Notes: generated from the sequence alone by a model not told the origin. Positions 1-6,755 are shown, numbered from the stretch's first letter. The stretch is 7,923 nt of DNA from an uncultured Oscillospiraceae bacterium (GCA_905211675.1 CAJMBP010000067.1:1-7923); one strand, 5' to 3'. Numbers and translations are program-made.

Positions 1-60
1 GCAATATATAAAACAACCGTTCTGATAACTGTAGAAATCATTATAATCATCACCTGTTAG
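1..60 (+). CDS. Possible C-terminal end of an upstream gene (partial)
   Basis: Frame 1 is open from the first base to a TAG at 58-60, while the other two forward frames stop within the first 25 bases. The 19 residues read as a hydrophobic tail rich in Ile and Val (ending VEIIIIITC), which would suit the last membrane segment of an integral membrane protein. In this position, just before a polysaccharide export pair, a membrane protein of the same surface-glycan locus would be plausible, but that is inference. So short an open frame could also be chance in AT-rich DNA. Confidence 0.35.
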   Translation, partial: AIYKTTVLITVEIIIIITC

Positions 61-79
61 TTATCTTCTGCTTTTTTTC

Positions 80-108
80 TTGCATTATGACTGCAACAAT
101 GGTATAAT
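80..108 (+). promoter_or_regulatory. Sigma-A type promoter for the ABC permease gene
   Basis: There is a TTGCAT -35 at 80-85 and a perfect TATAAT -10 at 103-108, separated by 17 bp. The -10 is preceded by TGG at 100-102, an extended -10 element. The predicted start is near 115, giving a leader of about 39 nt before the permease start. Its position just after the putative upstream stop suggests that the permease, ATPase and glycosyltransferase genes form their own transcription unit, or at least have an internal promoter. Confidence 0.65.
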
Positions 109-120
109 AATTTTACCATT
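80..120. repeat. Two inverted repeats overlapping the permease promoter
   Basis: The first is TTGCA (80-84) and TGCAA (92-96) with a 7-nt spacer, and it covers the -35. The second is AATGGTA (98-104) and TACCATT (114-120) with a 9-nt spacer, and it covers the -10 and predicted start. Dyads in these places could be operators for a repressor. No regulator gene is present to link them to, and short AT-rich dyads can arise by chance. Confidence 0.4.
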
Positions 121-140
121 ATATTACTTTGTATTAAATG

Positions 141-156
141 TGAGGTATATGACTTG
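141..156 (+). promoter_or_regulatory. RBS that sets a TTG start for the permease
   Basis: TGAGG at 141-145 lies 8 nt upstream of TTG at 154, good spacing for translation initiation. An ATG at 149-151 is only 3 nt from the same site and is out of frame, giving just 13 codons to a TAA at 188-190. The next in-frame ATG (196-198, residue 15) has no clear purine-rich site before it. TTG is therefore the preferred start. Confidence 0.55.
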
Positions 157-957
157 GCTAAAACAGTTACAAACAAGGTTAATTTTATAAGCGATATGAA
201 GCGCTTTTTTCCTCTGCTTAAAAATTTGGTTTCAAAAGACTTTAAGGTTAAATATCGCCGCTCTGTTTTGGGTATTGCGTGGAGCATTTTAAATCCGCTG
301 TTTACCATGCTGGTTATTACCACGGTATTCGGTAAGCTGCTTAAAATACAGGTAGATAACTTTGCCACTTATTATATAGTGGGCTTTTCTATTTGGAGCT
401 TTTTCTCGGAAGCCACATCTTCCTCACTTACATCGGTGTTAAATTCGGCGGCGCTTATTAAAAAGGTTTATATACCTAAATATATATTCCCGATAGAGAA
501 GTGTTTGTTTGCTCTGGTCAATTTTGCCTTTACGCTTATAGCCGTGGTAATTGTTATGCTTTTTCAGGGCGTGGTTCCAACTGTTACGGCAGTTCTGTTT
601 CCGCTGCCGGTAATTTACTGCTTTATTTTTGTTTGCGGCGTAAGCTTGTTTTTAAGTGCCGCCACGGTGTATTTTCGTGATATACAGCATCTTTACGGTG
701 TTTTGCTTACAATGCTTATGTATCTGACACCTATAATTTATCCTATGGAGCTTTTAAAAGGGCACGATTTTATTGAAAAAGTGGTAAATCTTAACCCTAT
801 GACGCACTATGTTGAGTATTTTAGAGACATTGTTATGTATGGCACCGTACCTGATTTGACAGAAAATTTAATTTGTAACGGTATGGCTCTTATAGCGTTC
901 GTAATAGGCGCATTTGTATTTAAAAAGTCGGAAGGCAAATTTATTCTTCATATTTAA
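154..957 (+). CDS. ABC-2 type polysaccharide/polyol-phosphate exporter permease (Wzm/TagG-like)
   Basis: This is the membrane subunit of an ABC exporter that moves a finished lipid-linked glycan or teichoic-acid-like polymer from the cytoplasmic to the outer face of the membrane. The 267-aa length is normal for the family. The N-terminus has the typical amphipathic cytoplasmic helix, with the basic stretch KVKYRRSVLG (31-40) leading into membrane segment 1 (about 38-60). Further hydrophobic segments lie at roughly 71-90, 116-138, 147-172, 181-198 and 237-256, six in all. The family-typical segment YFRDIQHLYG (173-182) and the late NPMTHYVEYFRD stretch (214-225) are both present. The start is TTG; an ATG at residue 15 is a less likely alternative. 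The matching ATPase begins 12 bp downstream. Family assignment is firm; the exported polymer is unknown. Confidence 0.9.
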   Translation: MAKTVTNKVNFISDMKRFFPLLKNLVSKDFKVKYRRSVLGIAWSILNPLFTMLVITTVFGKLLKIQVDNFATYYIVGFSIWSFFSEATSSSLTSVLNSAALIKKVYIPKYIFPIEKCLFALVNFAFTLIAVVIVMLFQGVVPTVTAVLFPLPVIYCFIFVCGVSLFLSAATVYFRDIQHLYGVLLTMLMYLTPIIYPMELLKGHDFIEKVVNLNPMTHYVEYFRDIVMYGTVPDLTENLICNGMALIAFVIGAFVFKKSEGKFILHI

Positions 958-969
958 GAGGTATATTAA

Positions 970-1713
970 ATGATCGATCAAAATAACGCAGTTGAACTTC
1001 GAAATATTGAAATGCACTTTAATATGAGCAAGGAAAAGCTTGAAAGTTTAAAGGAGTATTTTTTAAAGCTTGTAAAAAGACAACTCTATTTTGAAGATTT
1101 TGTAGCTCTCGACAATATATCATTTGACATCAAAAAAGGTGATGTTTTCGGCATTGTCGGTCTTAACGGCTGCGGTAAAAGCACAACGCTTAAGGTTATT
1201 TCCGGCATTTTAAAGCCTACAAAGGGCACGGTTGAAACCTGCGGTACCATAGCTCCGCTGATAGAGCTGGGTGCCGGATTTGATATGGAGCTTACCGCGC
1301 GTGAAAACATTTATCTTAACGGTTCGGTGCTCGGTTATTCTAAAAAATTTATGGACGAAAAATTTGATGAAATAGTTGATTTTTCCGAAATGCGTGAATT
1401 TTTAGATGTGCCTATGAAAAATTATTCTTCAGGTATGGTGGCGCGCATAGGCTTTGCCATTGCTACGGTTACCACGCCCGATATTCTTATTGTTGATGAA
1501 ATTTTAGCGGTAGGCGACTTTCTTTTCCAGCAAAAATGCGAAGAGCGTATAAATCAAATGATGAACGACGATACTACCGTTATAATAGTTTCACACTCTA
1601 TTGAACAGATAGAGCGCCTTTGCAAGCATTGCGTGTGGTTAGAAAAAGGCAAAATTAAAATGATAGGCGACGCAATGGATGTTTGCAACGCCTACAAAAA
1701 CACAAACCGTTAA
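970..1713 (+). CDS. ABC exporter ATPase subunit (Wzt/TagH-like, short form)
   Basis: This is the nucleotide-binding subunit that powers the preceding permease. Visible elements are Walker A GLNGCGKST (64-72), the family-typical IELGAGFDMELTARENIYLNG region (98-118), signature YSSGMVARI (152-160), Walker B DILIVDEIL (171-179) with catalytic Glu177, and switch His209. The insert around residues 19-45 before the core fold is usual in Wzt/TagH proteins. At 247 aa it ends soon after the core, so it lacks the C-terminal carbohydrate-binding domain of long Wzt proteins such as that of E. coli O9a. This implies export without recognition of a modified non-reducing end. AAGAGG at 956-961 overlaps the permease stop and lies 8 nt before the ATG. 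The glycosyltransferase follows 18 bp after the stop, consistent with one operon. Confidence 0.92.
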   Translation: MIDQNNAVELRNIEMHFNMSKEKLESLKEYFLKLVKRQLYFEDFVALDNISFDIKKGDVFGIVGLNGCGKSTTLKVISGILKPTKGTVETCGTIAPLIELGAGFDMELTARENIYLNGSVLGYSKKFMDEKFDEIVDFSEMREFLDVPMKNYSSGMVARIGFAIATVTTPDILIVDEILAVGDFLFQQKCEERINQMMNDDTTVIIVSHSIEQIERLCKHCVWLEKGKIKMIGDAMDVCNAYKNTNR

Positions 1714-1731
1714 TCGGAGGCGCAGTTCGGT

Positions 1732-3537
1732 ATGGGTTTTATAAAAGAAAAACTGAAGAATTTTTTAAAAAGATACCCGAGTCTTTATGCTTTTGCAAAA
1801 ATTTTATATGCAAAGCTTAACGCTGTCAGACGCTTTATAAAATACGGAAACTGTAACCAATACAGTTGTAAAATAACCGCCAAACGCAGAAACGAAGAGT
1901 CTGCGTTTGTTTTTGAAAAAAACATAAAATTCAGTATTCTTGTTCCGCTTTACAATACGCCGAAAAAGTTTCTTGACGAAATGGTAAAATCGGTTCAATA
2001 CCAAACCTACGCTAATTGGGAGCTGTGCCTTGCCGACGGCAGTGACAGCGAACACGCTTTTGTAGAAAAATATTGCTTGCAGGCAGCAGAGAATGACTGT
2101 CGCATCAAATACAAAAAGCTTGCCGAAAATAAGGGTATTTCGGAAAACACAAATGAATGTATAAAAATGGCAACGGGTGATTTTATTGCGCTTTTCGACC
2201 ATGACGATGTTTTGCACCCTTCTGCGCTTTTTGAATGTATGAAGGCTATATGCTTTAAAAACGCCGATTATGTTTATACCGATGAGGCAACCTTTTTAGG
2301 CGACAGCATATCAACAATAATTTCATATCACTTTAAACCCGATTATGCTTATGATAATTTAATTGCAAACAATTATATCTGTCATTTTTCGGTTTTTTCC
2401 GCAAGGCTTATTGAAAAGGCAGGTATGTTCAGAAGCAAGTATGACGGCAGTCAGGATCACGATATTATATTAAGGCTTACCGACGCCGCCGAAAATGTGG
2501 TTCACATACCGAAGCTTTTATATTTTTGGCGTTCGCACGCAAATTCGGTAGCTATGGATATAAACTCGAAAACCTATGCTATTGAAGCGGGCAGGGCGGC
2601 AGTTCGCGATTTTCTTGCAAGCAAGGGTATTGACGCGGTGGTTGAAAGCTCTCCGGCGTTTCCTACAATTTACAGGGTAACATACAAAATTGAGGGCGAG
2701 CCGAAGGTATCAATAATAATACCGAACAAAGATAATAGCAGTGTTCTTAAAACCTGCATTGATTCTATTCTCGAAAAAACAACATATAAAAATTATGAAA
2801 TAATAATTATAGATAATCAAAGCAAACAAAGCGAAATATTTGATTATTATGACCGTCTTAAACAAAACGGAAATATAAAAGTATATTCTTATGACAAGCC
2901 GTTTAATTATTCGGCAATCAACAATTATGCCGTGGCAAATGCCGACGGCGACTATCTGCTGTTGCTTAACAATGACACTGAGGTAATTGCCGAAAATTGG
3001 ATACAGGAATTGCTTATGTTTGCACAGCGAAAAGATGTAGGCGCGGTGGGAGCCAAATTGTTTTATCCAGATAAAAAGGTTCAGCACGGCGGAATAATTT
3101 TGGGGCTCGGCGAACATCATACAGCGGGGCATTCTCATTGCGGTGCCGATGAAAATAATTTGGGATATATGGGCAAGCTGTTTTATGCACAGGATGTAAG
3201 CGCCGTAACAGCCGCGTGCCTTATGGTTAAAAGGTCCGAATACCTTGCTGTCGGCGGTTTTGACGAAAAACTTGCCGTATCGTATAACGACGTTGATTTT
3301 TGCCTTAAATTGCGCAAAAAGGGCCTGCTTAATATATTTAACCCGTTTTGCACACTTTATCATTATGAGTCTTTGAGCCGCGGTTCTGACGCAAAGGCAA
3401 AAAATGAAAAGCGTTTCGGAAGAGAAATGCTGTATTTTAAAAATAAGTGGAAAAACGAGCTTGAAAATGGCGACCCTTATTATAATCCGAATTTCTCGCT
3501 TAAAAGCAGTTATTACTTTGACTTTGGAAGAAGATAA
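1732..3537 (+). CDS. Two-domain family 2 glycosyltransferase
   Basis: This cytoplasmic, membrane-associated enzyme probably adds sugars to the glycan exported by the two upstream genes. It has two GT-A domains in tandem. The first spans about 67-270, starting at FSILVPLYNTP, with a nucleotide-sugar motif ADGSDSE (101-107), metal-binding DHDD (156-159) and QDHD (241-244) at the usual catalytic-base position. The second spans about 325-550, starting at VSIIIPNKDN, with IIDNQS (359-364), NND (413-415) in place of DxD, and NDVDFCLKLR (519-528) at the base position. The basic N-terminal 60 residues may bind the membrane. This layout is common in rhamnan and O-antigen-type clusters, where one protein makes two linkages. 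GGAGG at 1716-1720 lies 11 nt before the ATG. The donor and acceptor sugars cannot be read from the sequence. Confidence 0.9.
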   Translation: MGFIKEKLKNFLKRYPSLYAFAKILYAKLNAVRRFIKYGNCNQYSCKITAKRRNEESAFVFEKNIKFSILVPLYNTPKKFLDEMVKSVQYQTYANWELCLADGSDSEHAFVEKYCLQAAENDCRIKYKKLAENKGISENTNECIKMATGDFIALFDHDDVLHPSALFECMKAICFKNADYVYTDEATFLGDSISTIISYHFKPDYAYDNLIANNYICHFSVFSARLIEKAGMFRSKYDGSQDHDIILRLTDAAENVVHIPKLLYFWRSHANSVAMDINSKTYAIEAGRAAVRDFLASKGIDAVVESSPAFPTIYRVTYKIEGEPKVSIIIPNKDNSSVLKTCIDSILEKTTYKNYEIIIIDNQSKQSEIFDYYDRLKQNGNIKVYSYDKPFNYSAINNYAVANADGDYLLLLNNDTEVIAENWIQELLMFAQRKDVGAVGAKLFYPDKKVQHGGIILGLGEHHTAGHSHCGADENNLGYMGKLFYAQDVSAVTAACLMVKRSEYLAVGGFDEKLAVSYNDVDFCLKLRKKGLLNIFNPFCTLYHYESLSRGSDAKAKNEKRFGREMLYFKNKWKNELENGDPYYNPNFSLKSSYYFDFGRR

Positions 3538-3544
3538 AACCGAA

Positions 3545-3574
3545 AGCCGCTCTATCCACCGGGATAAAGCGGCT
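3545..3574 (+). terminator. Imperfect 13-bp hairpin after the glycosyltransferase gene
   Basis: Arms at 3545-3557 and 3562-3574 pair over 13 positions with a 4-nt loop, starting 7 bp after the stop codon. There is one C-A mismatch (3552/3567) in the + strand RNA. No U-tract follows on the + strand, so it is not a classic intrinsic terminator. It may act as an mRNA 3'-end barrier, a weak terminator, or a Rho-assisted stop for the glycan operon. In the opposite-strand RNA the mismatch becomes a G-U pair, making that hairpin complete. Confidence 0.45.
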
Positions 3575-3593
3575 ATAAAATCGAGTATATTGT

Positions 3594-3661
3594 TAAAAAA
3601 ATAACAAATAAATTCAAACGAAATAAAAATTTCAAAAAATATTGATAAAAAAATAACAAAT
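3594..3661. repeat. Two 16-nt direct repeats upstream of the serC promoter
   Basis: TAAAAAAATAACAAAT occurs exactly at 3594-3609 and 3646-3661, and a TG two bases upstream of each copy is also shared. The start-to-start distance is 52 bp, close to five helical turns, so both copies would face the same side of the DNA. The second copy ends 3 bp before the -35. A small dyad, GAAAT-AAAA-ATTTC (3620-3633), lies between them. They could be tandem regulator sites, or phased A-tracts acting as an UP-like or bending element for the serine operon. Confidence 0.55.
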
Positions 3662-3664
3662 CTA

Positions 3665-3693
3665 TTGACATTGCATATTGTATAATATATAAT
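3665..3693 (+). promoter_or_regulatory. Consensus sigma-A promoter of serC-serA
   Basis: TTGACA (3665-3670) and TATAAT (3688-3693) are both perfect and exactly 17 bp apart, so this should be a strong promoter. An upstream TATAAT at 3681-3686 is only 10 bp from the -35 and is not the likely -10. The predicted start near 3700 gives a leader of about 43 nt, too short for a T-box or riboswitch. Confidence 0.85.
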
Positions 3694-3709
3694 AGTGGGC
3701 AAATAAAAA

Positions 3710-3742
3710 AGGGAATAGTCCCTATACGGAGGTTTCTATATT
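3710..3742 (+). promoter_or_regulatory. Small leader hairpin and RBS of serC
   Basis: AGGGA (3710-3714) and TCCCT (3719-3723) form a 5-bp stem with a 4-nt loop, ending 4 nt before a strong GGAGG at 3728-3732. That site lies 10 nt upstream of the serC ATG. The stem leaves the ribosome site free, so it may protect the 5' end rather than block translation. It may also have no function. Confidence 0.4.
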
Positions 3743-4825
3743 ATGGCAAGGGTTTATAATTTCAGTGCAGGTCCGTCAATGTTACCAGAGGATGTGCTTA
3801 AAACTGCTGCGGCAGAAATGTTGGAGTACGGTCAAACGGGTCAATCTGTTATGGAAATGTCACACCGTTCCAAGGAGTATCAGGCAATCTTTGATGAAAC
3901 TGAGGCAAATCTGCGCGAAATAATGAATATACCTGATAATTACAAGGTCCTGTTTTTGCAGGGCGGCGCGTCAACACAGTTTGCAATGATTCCGCTTAAT
4001 CTTATGAATAAAAACAAAAAGGCCGACTACATTATTACAGGCCAGTGGGCAAACAAGGCTTATAAAGAGGCGGCGCGTTACGGCGCGGCGCGCGCGGTGG
4101 CGTCCTCTGCCGACAAAACATTTTCTTATATTCCTAAAACAACCGCGGCAGATTTTGACCCCGAGGCCGATTATGTTCACATTTGTATGAACAACACAAT
4201 CTACGGCACAAAGTATCACGAATTGCCCGACACCGGCGATGTTCCGCTTGTGGCCGACATTTCAAGCTGCATATTGTCCGAACCGATTGATGTATCTAAA
4301 TTCGGCGTGCTTTATGCAGGCGCACAAAAAAATGTTGCTCCCGCAGGTGTTACCATTGTAATTATCCGTGAAGATTTAATCGGCAATGCTATGGATATTA
4401 CGCCTACCATGCTCAACTATTCAACACACGCCGAAAACGGTTCTATGTTTAACACACCGCCCTGCTATGCAATTTATATTGCGGGTCTTACATTTAAGTG
4501 GATTAAAAAAATGGGCGGCCTTGAAGCTATTAAAGAAATCAATGTTAAAAAAGCGCAAATACTTTATGATTTTCTTGATAACAGCAAGCTGTTCAAGGGT
4601 ACGGTTGTGCCCGAAGACCGTTCGATTATGAATGTGCCTTTTGTAACAGGCAACGACGAGCTTGACGCAAAATTTGTTGCAGAAGCGAAGAAGGCAGGCT
4701 TTGTAAACATTAAGGGTCACAGAAGCGTGGGCGGTATGCGTGCGTCTATTTACAATGCAATGCCTGTTGAGGGTGTAGAAAAGCTTGTTGAGTTTATGAA
4801 AAAATTTGAAGAGGAGAACGCATAA
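3743..4825 (+). CDS. serC: Phosphoserine aminotransferase
   Basis: This cytoplasmic PLP enzyme makes O-phospho-L-serine from 3-phosphohydroxypyruvate with glutamate as amino donor, the second step of serine synthesis; in many bacteria it also serves vitamin B6 synthesis. The 360-aa length matches the family (E. coli SerC is 362). Visible features are the N-terminal NFSAGPSMLP (6-15), the phosphate-cup GGASTQF (74-80), Trp102 for stacking on PLP, NNTIYGT (150-156), Asp172 in VADISS, the PLP Schiff-base Lys196 in AGAQKN (192-197), and the substrate-binding GHRSVGGMRAS (325-335). The ATG follows a strong GGAGG. Its stop overlaps the serA start by one base, so the two are translationally coupled. 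It is intact, and the call is secure. Confidence 0.97.
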   Translation: MARVYNFSAGPSMLPEDVLKTAAAEMLEYGQTGQSVMEMSHRSKEYQAIFDETEANLREIMNIPDNYKVLFLQGGASTQFAMIPLNLMNKNKKADYIITGQWANKAYKEAARYGAARAVASSADKTFSYIPKTTAADFDPEADYVHICMNNTIYGTKYHELPDTGDVPLVADISSCILSEPIDVSKFGVLYAGAQKNVAPAGVTIVIIREDLIGNAMDITPTMLNYSTHAENGSMFNTPPCYAIYIAGLTFKWIKKMGGLEAIKEINVKKAQILYDFLDNSKLFKGTVVPEDRSIMNVPFVTGNDELDAKFVAEAKKAGFVNIKGHRSVGGMRASIYNAMPVEGVEKLVEFMKKFEEENA

Positions 4826-5985
4826 TGTATAAAATTAAAACCTATAACAAAATTTCTAAAGTGGGTTTAGAGGTTTTTGACGACAAATACACAGTAGGCG
4901 ACGAGGTTGAAAATGCCGACGGAGCAATAGTGCGCTCTGCGGCGCTTCACGATACTGAATTTCCCGAAACGTTAAAGGCAATAGCCCGTGCGGGCGCAGG
5001 CACAAACAATATTCCTGTTGACAGATGCTCCGAGCAAGGTATTGTCGTGTTTAACACACCTGGTGCCAATGCCAATGCCGTTAAAGAACTTGTGATTGCA
5101 GGTATGCTCATTTCTTCACGCCGCGTTATTTCCGCAATTGAGTGGGCAAAAACCCTCAAGGGTGAGGGCGACGCCGTAGGCAAGCTTGTAGAAAAGGGCA
5201 AGAGCGCCTTTGCAGGGCCCGAGCTTAAAGGTAAAACCTTGGGCATTATAGGTCTCGGCGCTATCGGTGTTATGGTGGCAAACGCCGCTAACCACCTTGG
5301 AATGAAGGTTTATGGTTATGACCCGTACCTTTCGGTAAACTCCGCTTGGAACCTTAATCATAATGCGGTTCATATTTACGATATTGCCGAAATTTATAAA
5401 AACTGCGACTATATCAGCGTGCATGTTCCGCTTACCGACAGCACTAAAAATATGATAAATGCCGACACGATAGCCATGATGAAGCAGGGCGTAAGAATTT
5501 TAAATTTTGCCCGTGCCGGTCTTGTTAATTCGGATGCTATGCTATCAGCCCTTGAAAGCGGAAAGGTTGCGGCTTATGTAACAGATTTTCCGACCGATGA
5601 AATGCTTTGCGTTGACGGCGTAATTGCAATTCCGCATTTGGGCGCCTCAACACCCGAGTCCGAAGACAACTGCGCAGATATGGCGGCAAGGCAGCTTATT
5701 GATTACATTGAAAACGGCAATATTGCAAATTCTGTTAATATGCCTGAAATTTCAATGCCGAGAAGCGGTAAGTACCGTGTGTGTGTAATACACAAAAACA
5801 TACCCAATATGCTCACGGCAATTACCGGTATTGTCGCCGAAAACAATGTTAACATTGAAAATATGCTCAATAAATCACGCGGTGATTACGCATATACAAT
5901 GATTGATGTAAATGTTGAAGCAACCTCTGAAATAGAAGAACGAATTGCCGCAGTTGACGGCGTAATCCGAGTAAGAGTGATTTAA
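4825..5985 (+). CDS. serA: D-3-phosphoglycerate dehydrogenase, short ACT-domain form
   Basis: This enzyme oxidises 3-phosphoglycerate to 3-phosphohydroxypyruvate with NAD, the first step of serine synthesis, and so supplies SerC. Its 386 residues form a split substrate domain, a Rossmann NAD domain with GLGAIG (143-148) and Asp166 after the second strand, and a C-terminal ACT domain (about 318-386). Catalytic residues are Arg230, Glu259 and His271. The stretch GAGTNNI (57-63) and GANANAV (80-86) are typical of this clostridial subgroup. The ACT domain keeps His323, Asn325 and Asn343, matching the E. coli serine contacts His344, Asn346 and Asn364, so feedback inhibition by L-serine is likely. 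GAGGAG at 4811-4816, inside the end of serC, lies 8 nt before the ATG. Related 2-hydroxyacid dehydrogenases are the alternative, but the pairing with serC settles the role. Confidence 0.95.
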   Translation: MYKIKTYNKISKVGLEVFDDKYTVGDEVENADGAIVRSAALHDTEFPETLKAIARAGAGTNNIPVDRCSEQGIVVFNTPGANANAVKELVIAGMLISSRRVISAIEWAKTLKGEGDAVGKLVEKGKSAFAGPELKGKTLGIIGLGAIGVMVANAANHLGMKVYGYDPYLSVNSAWNLNHNAVHIYDIAEIYKNCDYISVHVPLTDSTKNMINADTIAMMKQGVRILNFARAGLVNSDAMLSALESGKVAAYVTDFPTDEMLCVDGVIAIPHLGASTPESEDNCADMAARQLIDYIENGNIANSVNMPEISMPRSGKYRVCVIHKNIPNMLTAITGIVAENNVNIENMLNKSRGDYAYTMIDVNVEATSEIEERIAAVDGVIRVRVI

Positions 5986-6004
5986 ATAATAAAAAACCAA
6001 TCAA

Positions 6005-6041
6005 AAAAGGCGTCTGACATAAAATCTGTCAGACGCCTTTT
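6005..6041. terminator. Bidirectional intrinsic terminator between serA and the deacetylase
   Basis: A perfect 15-bp stem pairs 6005-6019 with 6027-6041 around a 7-nt loop, and its core is GGCGTCTGACA. TTTT closes the + strand side, and six A residues (6003-6008) give a six-U tract for the - strand transcript. It lies 19 bp after the serA stop and begins 1 bp past the convergent gene's stop, so it should end both transcripts. Confidence 0.93.
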
Positions 6042-6042
6042 G

Positions 6043-6672
6043 CTATATTATATCGTTAATATTGTTTATATATACATCCAGCGGTATTTTGTCAATACCC
6101 TTTACTTCAAACAGTCTTTCGGGGGTGACAATTTCAAAGCCTCTGTTTTTAAGCTCGGGCAATATTGTATCAAGCGCCTTACAGGTGTTCGGCATCACAT
6201 GCATACATGCTATTGCGCCGTCGCAGGCGGATTTCAGCGTTTCGGCTGCTATTGTCTCGGCTGAGGATTCCGGTCTTGAATCCGCGCCGCAATACATTCC
6301 GTGGCCGAGTAATACAAGATTTAAGCTTTTTGATACTTCAAGCACCGTGTCATTGTAGCTGTTGTATGGAAAACGGGCCATTTTTACGGTATAACCTATT
6401 CTTTTTTTGATTTCGTTCATAGGTGCGGTAAGCTCATCGAATATCTCTTGCTTTGTAAGATTCTCAAGGTGCGGGTGTGTTTGCGAATGTGTAACAAGCG
6501 TAAATCCGTTGTCGGCGGCATACCGAAGCATGTGCTCGGTGCCGTCATTTATATTGTTGCCGTAAATGGCAAAGCCGGCCTTAAAGTCGTATTTTATAAA
6601 TTTGTCAATCATTTCGCACATAGGCTCGCGCGGACCGTCATCAAAAACAATGGTTAAGTATTTCTTTTCCAT
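6043..6672 (-). CDS. Polysaccharide deacetylase family protein (carbohydrate esterase 4), no signal peptide
   Basis: The fold is that of metal-dependent NodB-type deacetylases, which remove N- or O-acetyl groups from glycans. Family motifs in order are VFDDGP (9-14, with base and metal residues Asp11 and Asp12), HSQTHPHL (62-69, metal ligands His62 and His66), ARFPYN (99-104, Arg100) and CMHVMP (156-161, catalytic His158). The usual D-x-DW motif is replaced by GADSRPES (129-136). The 209 residues cover little more than the catalytic domain, with a 20-residue tail. The N-terminus begins directly at the first strand, with no signal peptide or membrane anchor, so it is predicted to be cytoplasmic, unlike most peptidoglycan deacetylases. 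AAGGAG (6682-6687, read on the - strand) lies 9 nt before the ATG. It is a single-gene unit; the substrate is unknown. Confidence 0.87.
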   Translation of the reverse strand: MEKKYLTIVFDDGPREPMCEMIDKFIKYDFKAGFAIYGNNINDGTEHMLRYAADNGFTLVTHSQTHPHLENLTKQEIFDELTAPMNEIKKRIGYTVKMARFPYNSYNDTVLEVSKSLNLVLLGHGMYCGADSRPESSAETIAAETLKSACDGAIACMHVMPNTCKALDTILPELKNRGFEIVTPERLFEVKGIDKIPLDVYINNINDII

Positions 6673-6726
6673 AAAAATACGCTCCTTTTTCTTTTGTAAA
6701 GAAATTAAATTCAGTTTACAGTAGTT

Positions 6727-6755
6727 ATTATATAACTTTCATATTTGTAAGTCAA
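6727..6755 (-). promoter_or_regulatory. Sigma-A promoter of the deacetylase gene
   Basis: Read on the - strand, TTGACT (6755-6750) and TATAAT (6732-6727) are separated by exactly 17 bp. The predicted start near 6720 gives a leader of about 48 nt before the ATG at 6672. This one-mismatch promoter supports separate expression of the gene from the serine operon. Confidence 0.8.

Noticed and set aside
60..80. Terminator from the T-run at 72-78
   Set aside because: No stable hairpin precedes the T-run, so it is not supported as an intrinsic terminator for the upstream gene.
3594..3661. CRISPR array from the repeated 16-mer
   Set aside because: There are only two copies, the repeats are shorter than CRISPR repeats and nearly all A/T, and no cas genes are nearby.
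3681..3686. First TATAAT after the serC -35
   Set aside because: It is only 10 bp from TTGACA; the second TATAAT at 3688-3693 gives the correct 17-bp spacing.
2710..3702. 330-codon open frame on the - strand
   Set aside because: It lies antisense to the second catalytic domain of the glycosyltransferase, whose motifs are clear on the + strand. The translation is low-complexity, rich in Ile and Phe, with no recognisable domain, and it runs into the serC promoter region.
3700..3742. T-box or serine riboswitch in the serC leader
   Set aside because: The leader is only about 43 nt with one 5-bp stem, far too small for a T-box or other known amino-acid riboswitch.
6040..6410. Several short + strand open frames across the deacetylase gene
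   Set aside because: They are antisense to a gene with clear CE4 motifs, promoter, RBS and terminator, and have no convincing ribosome sites.
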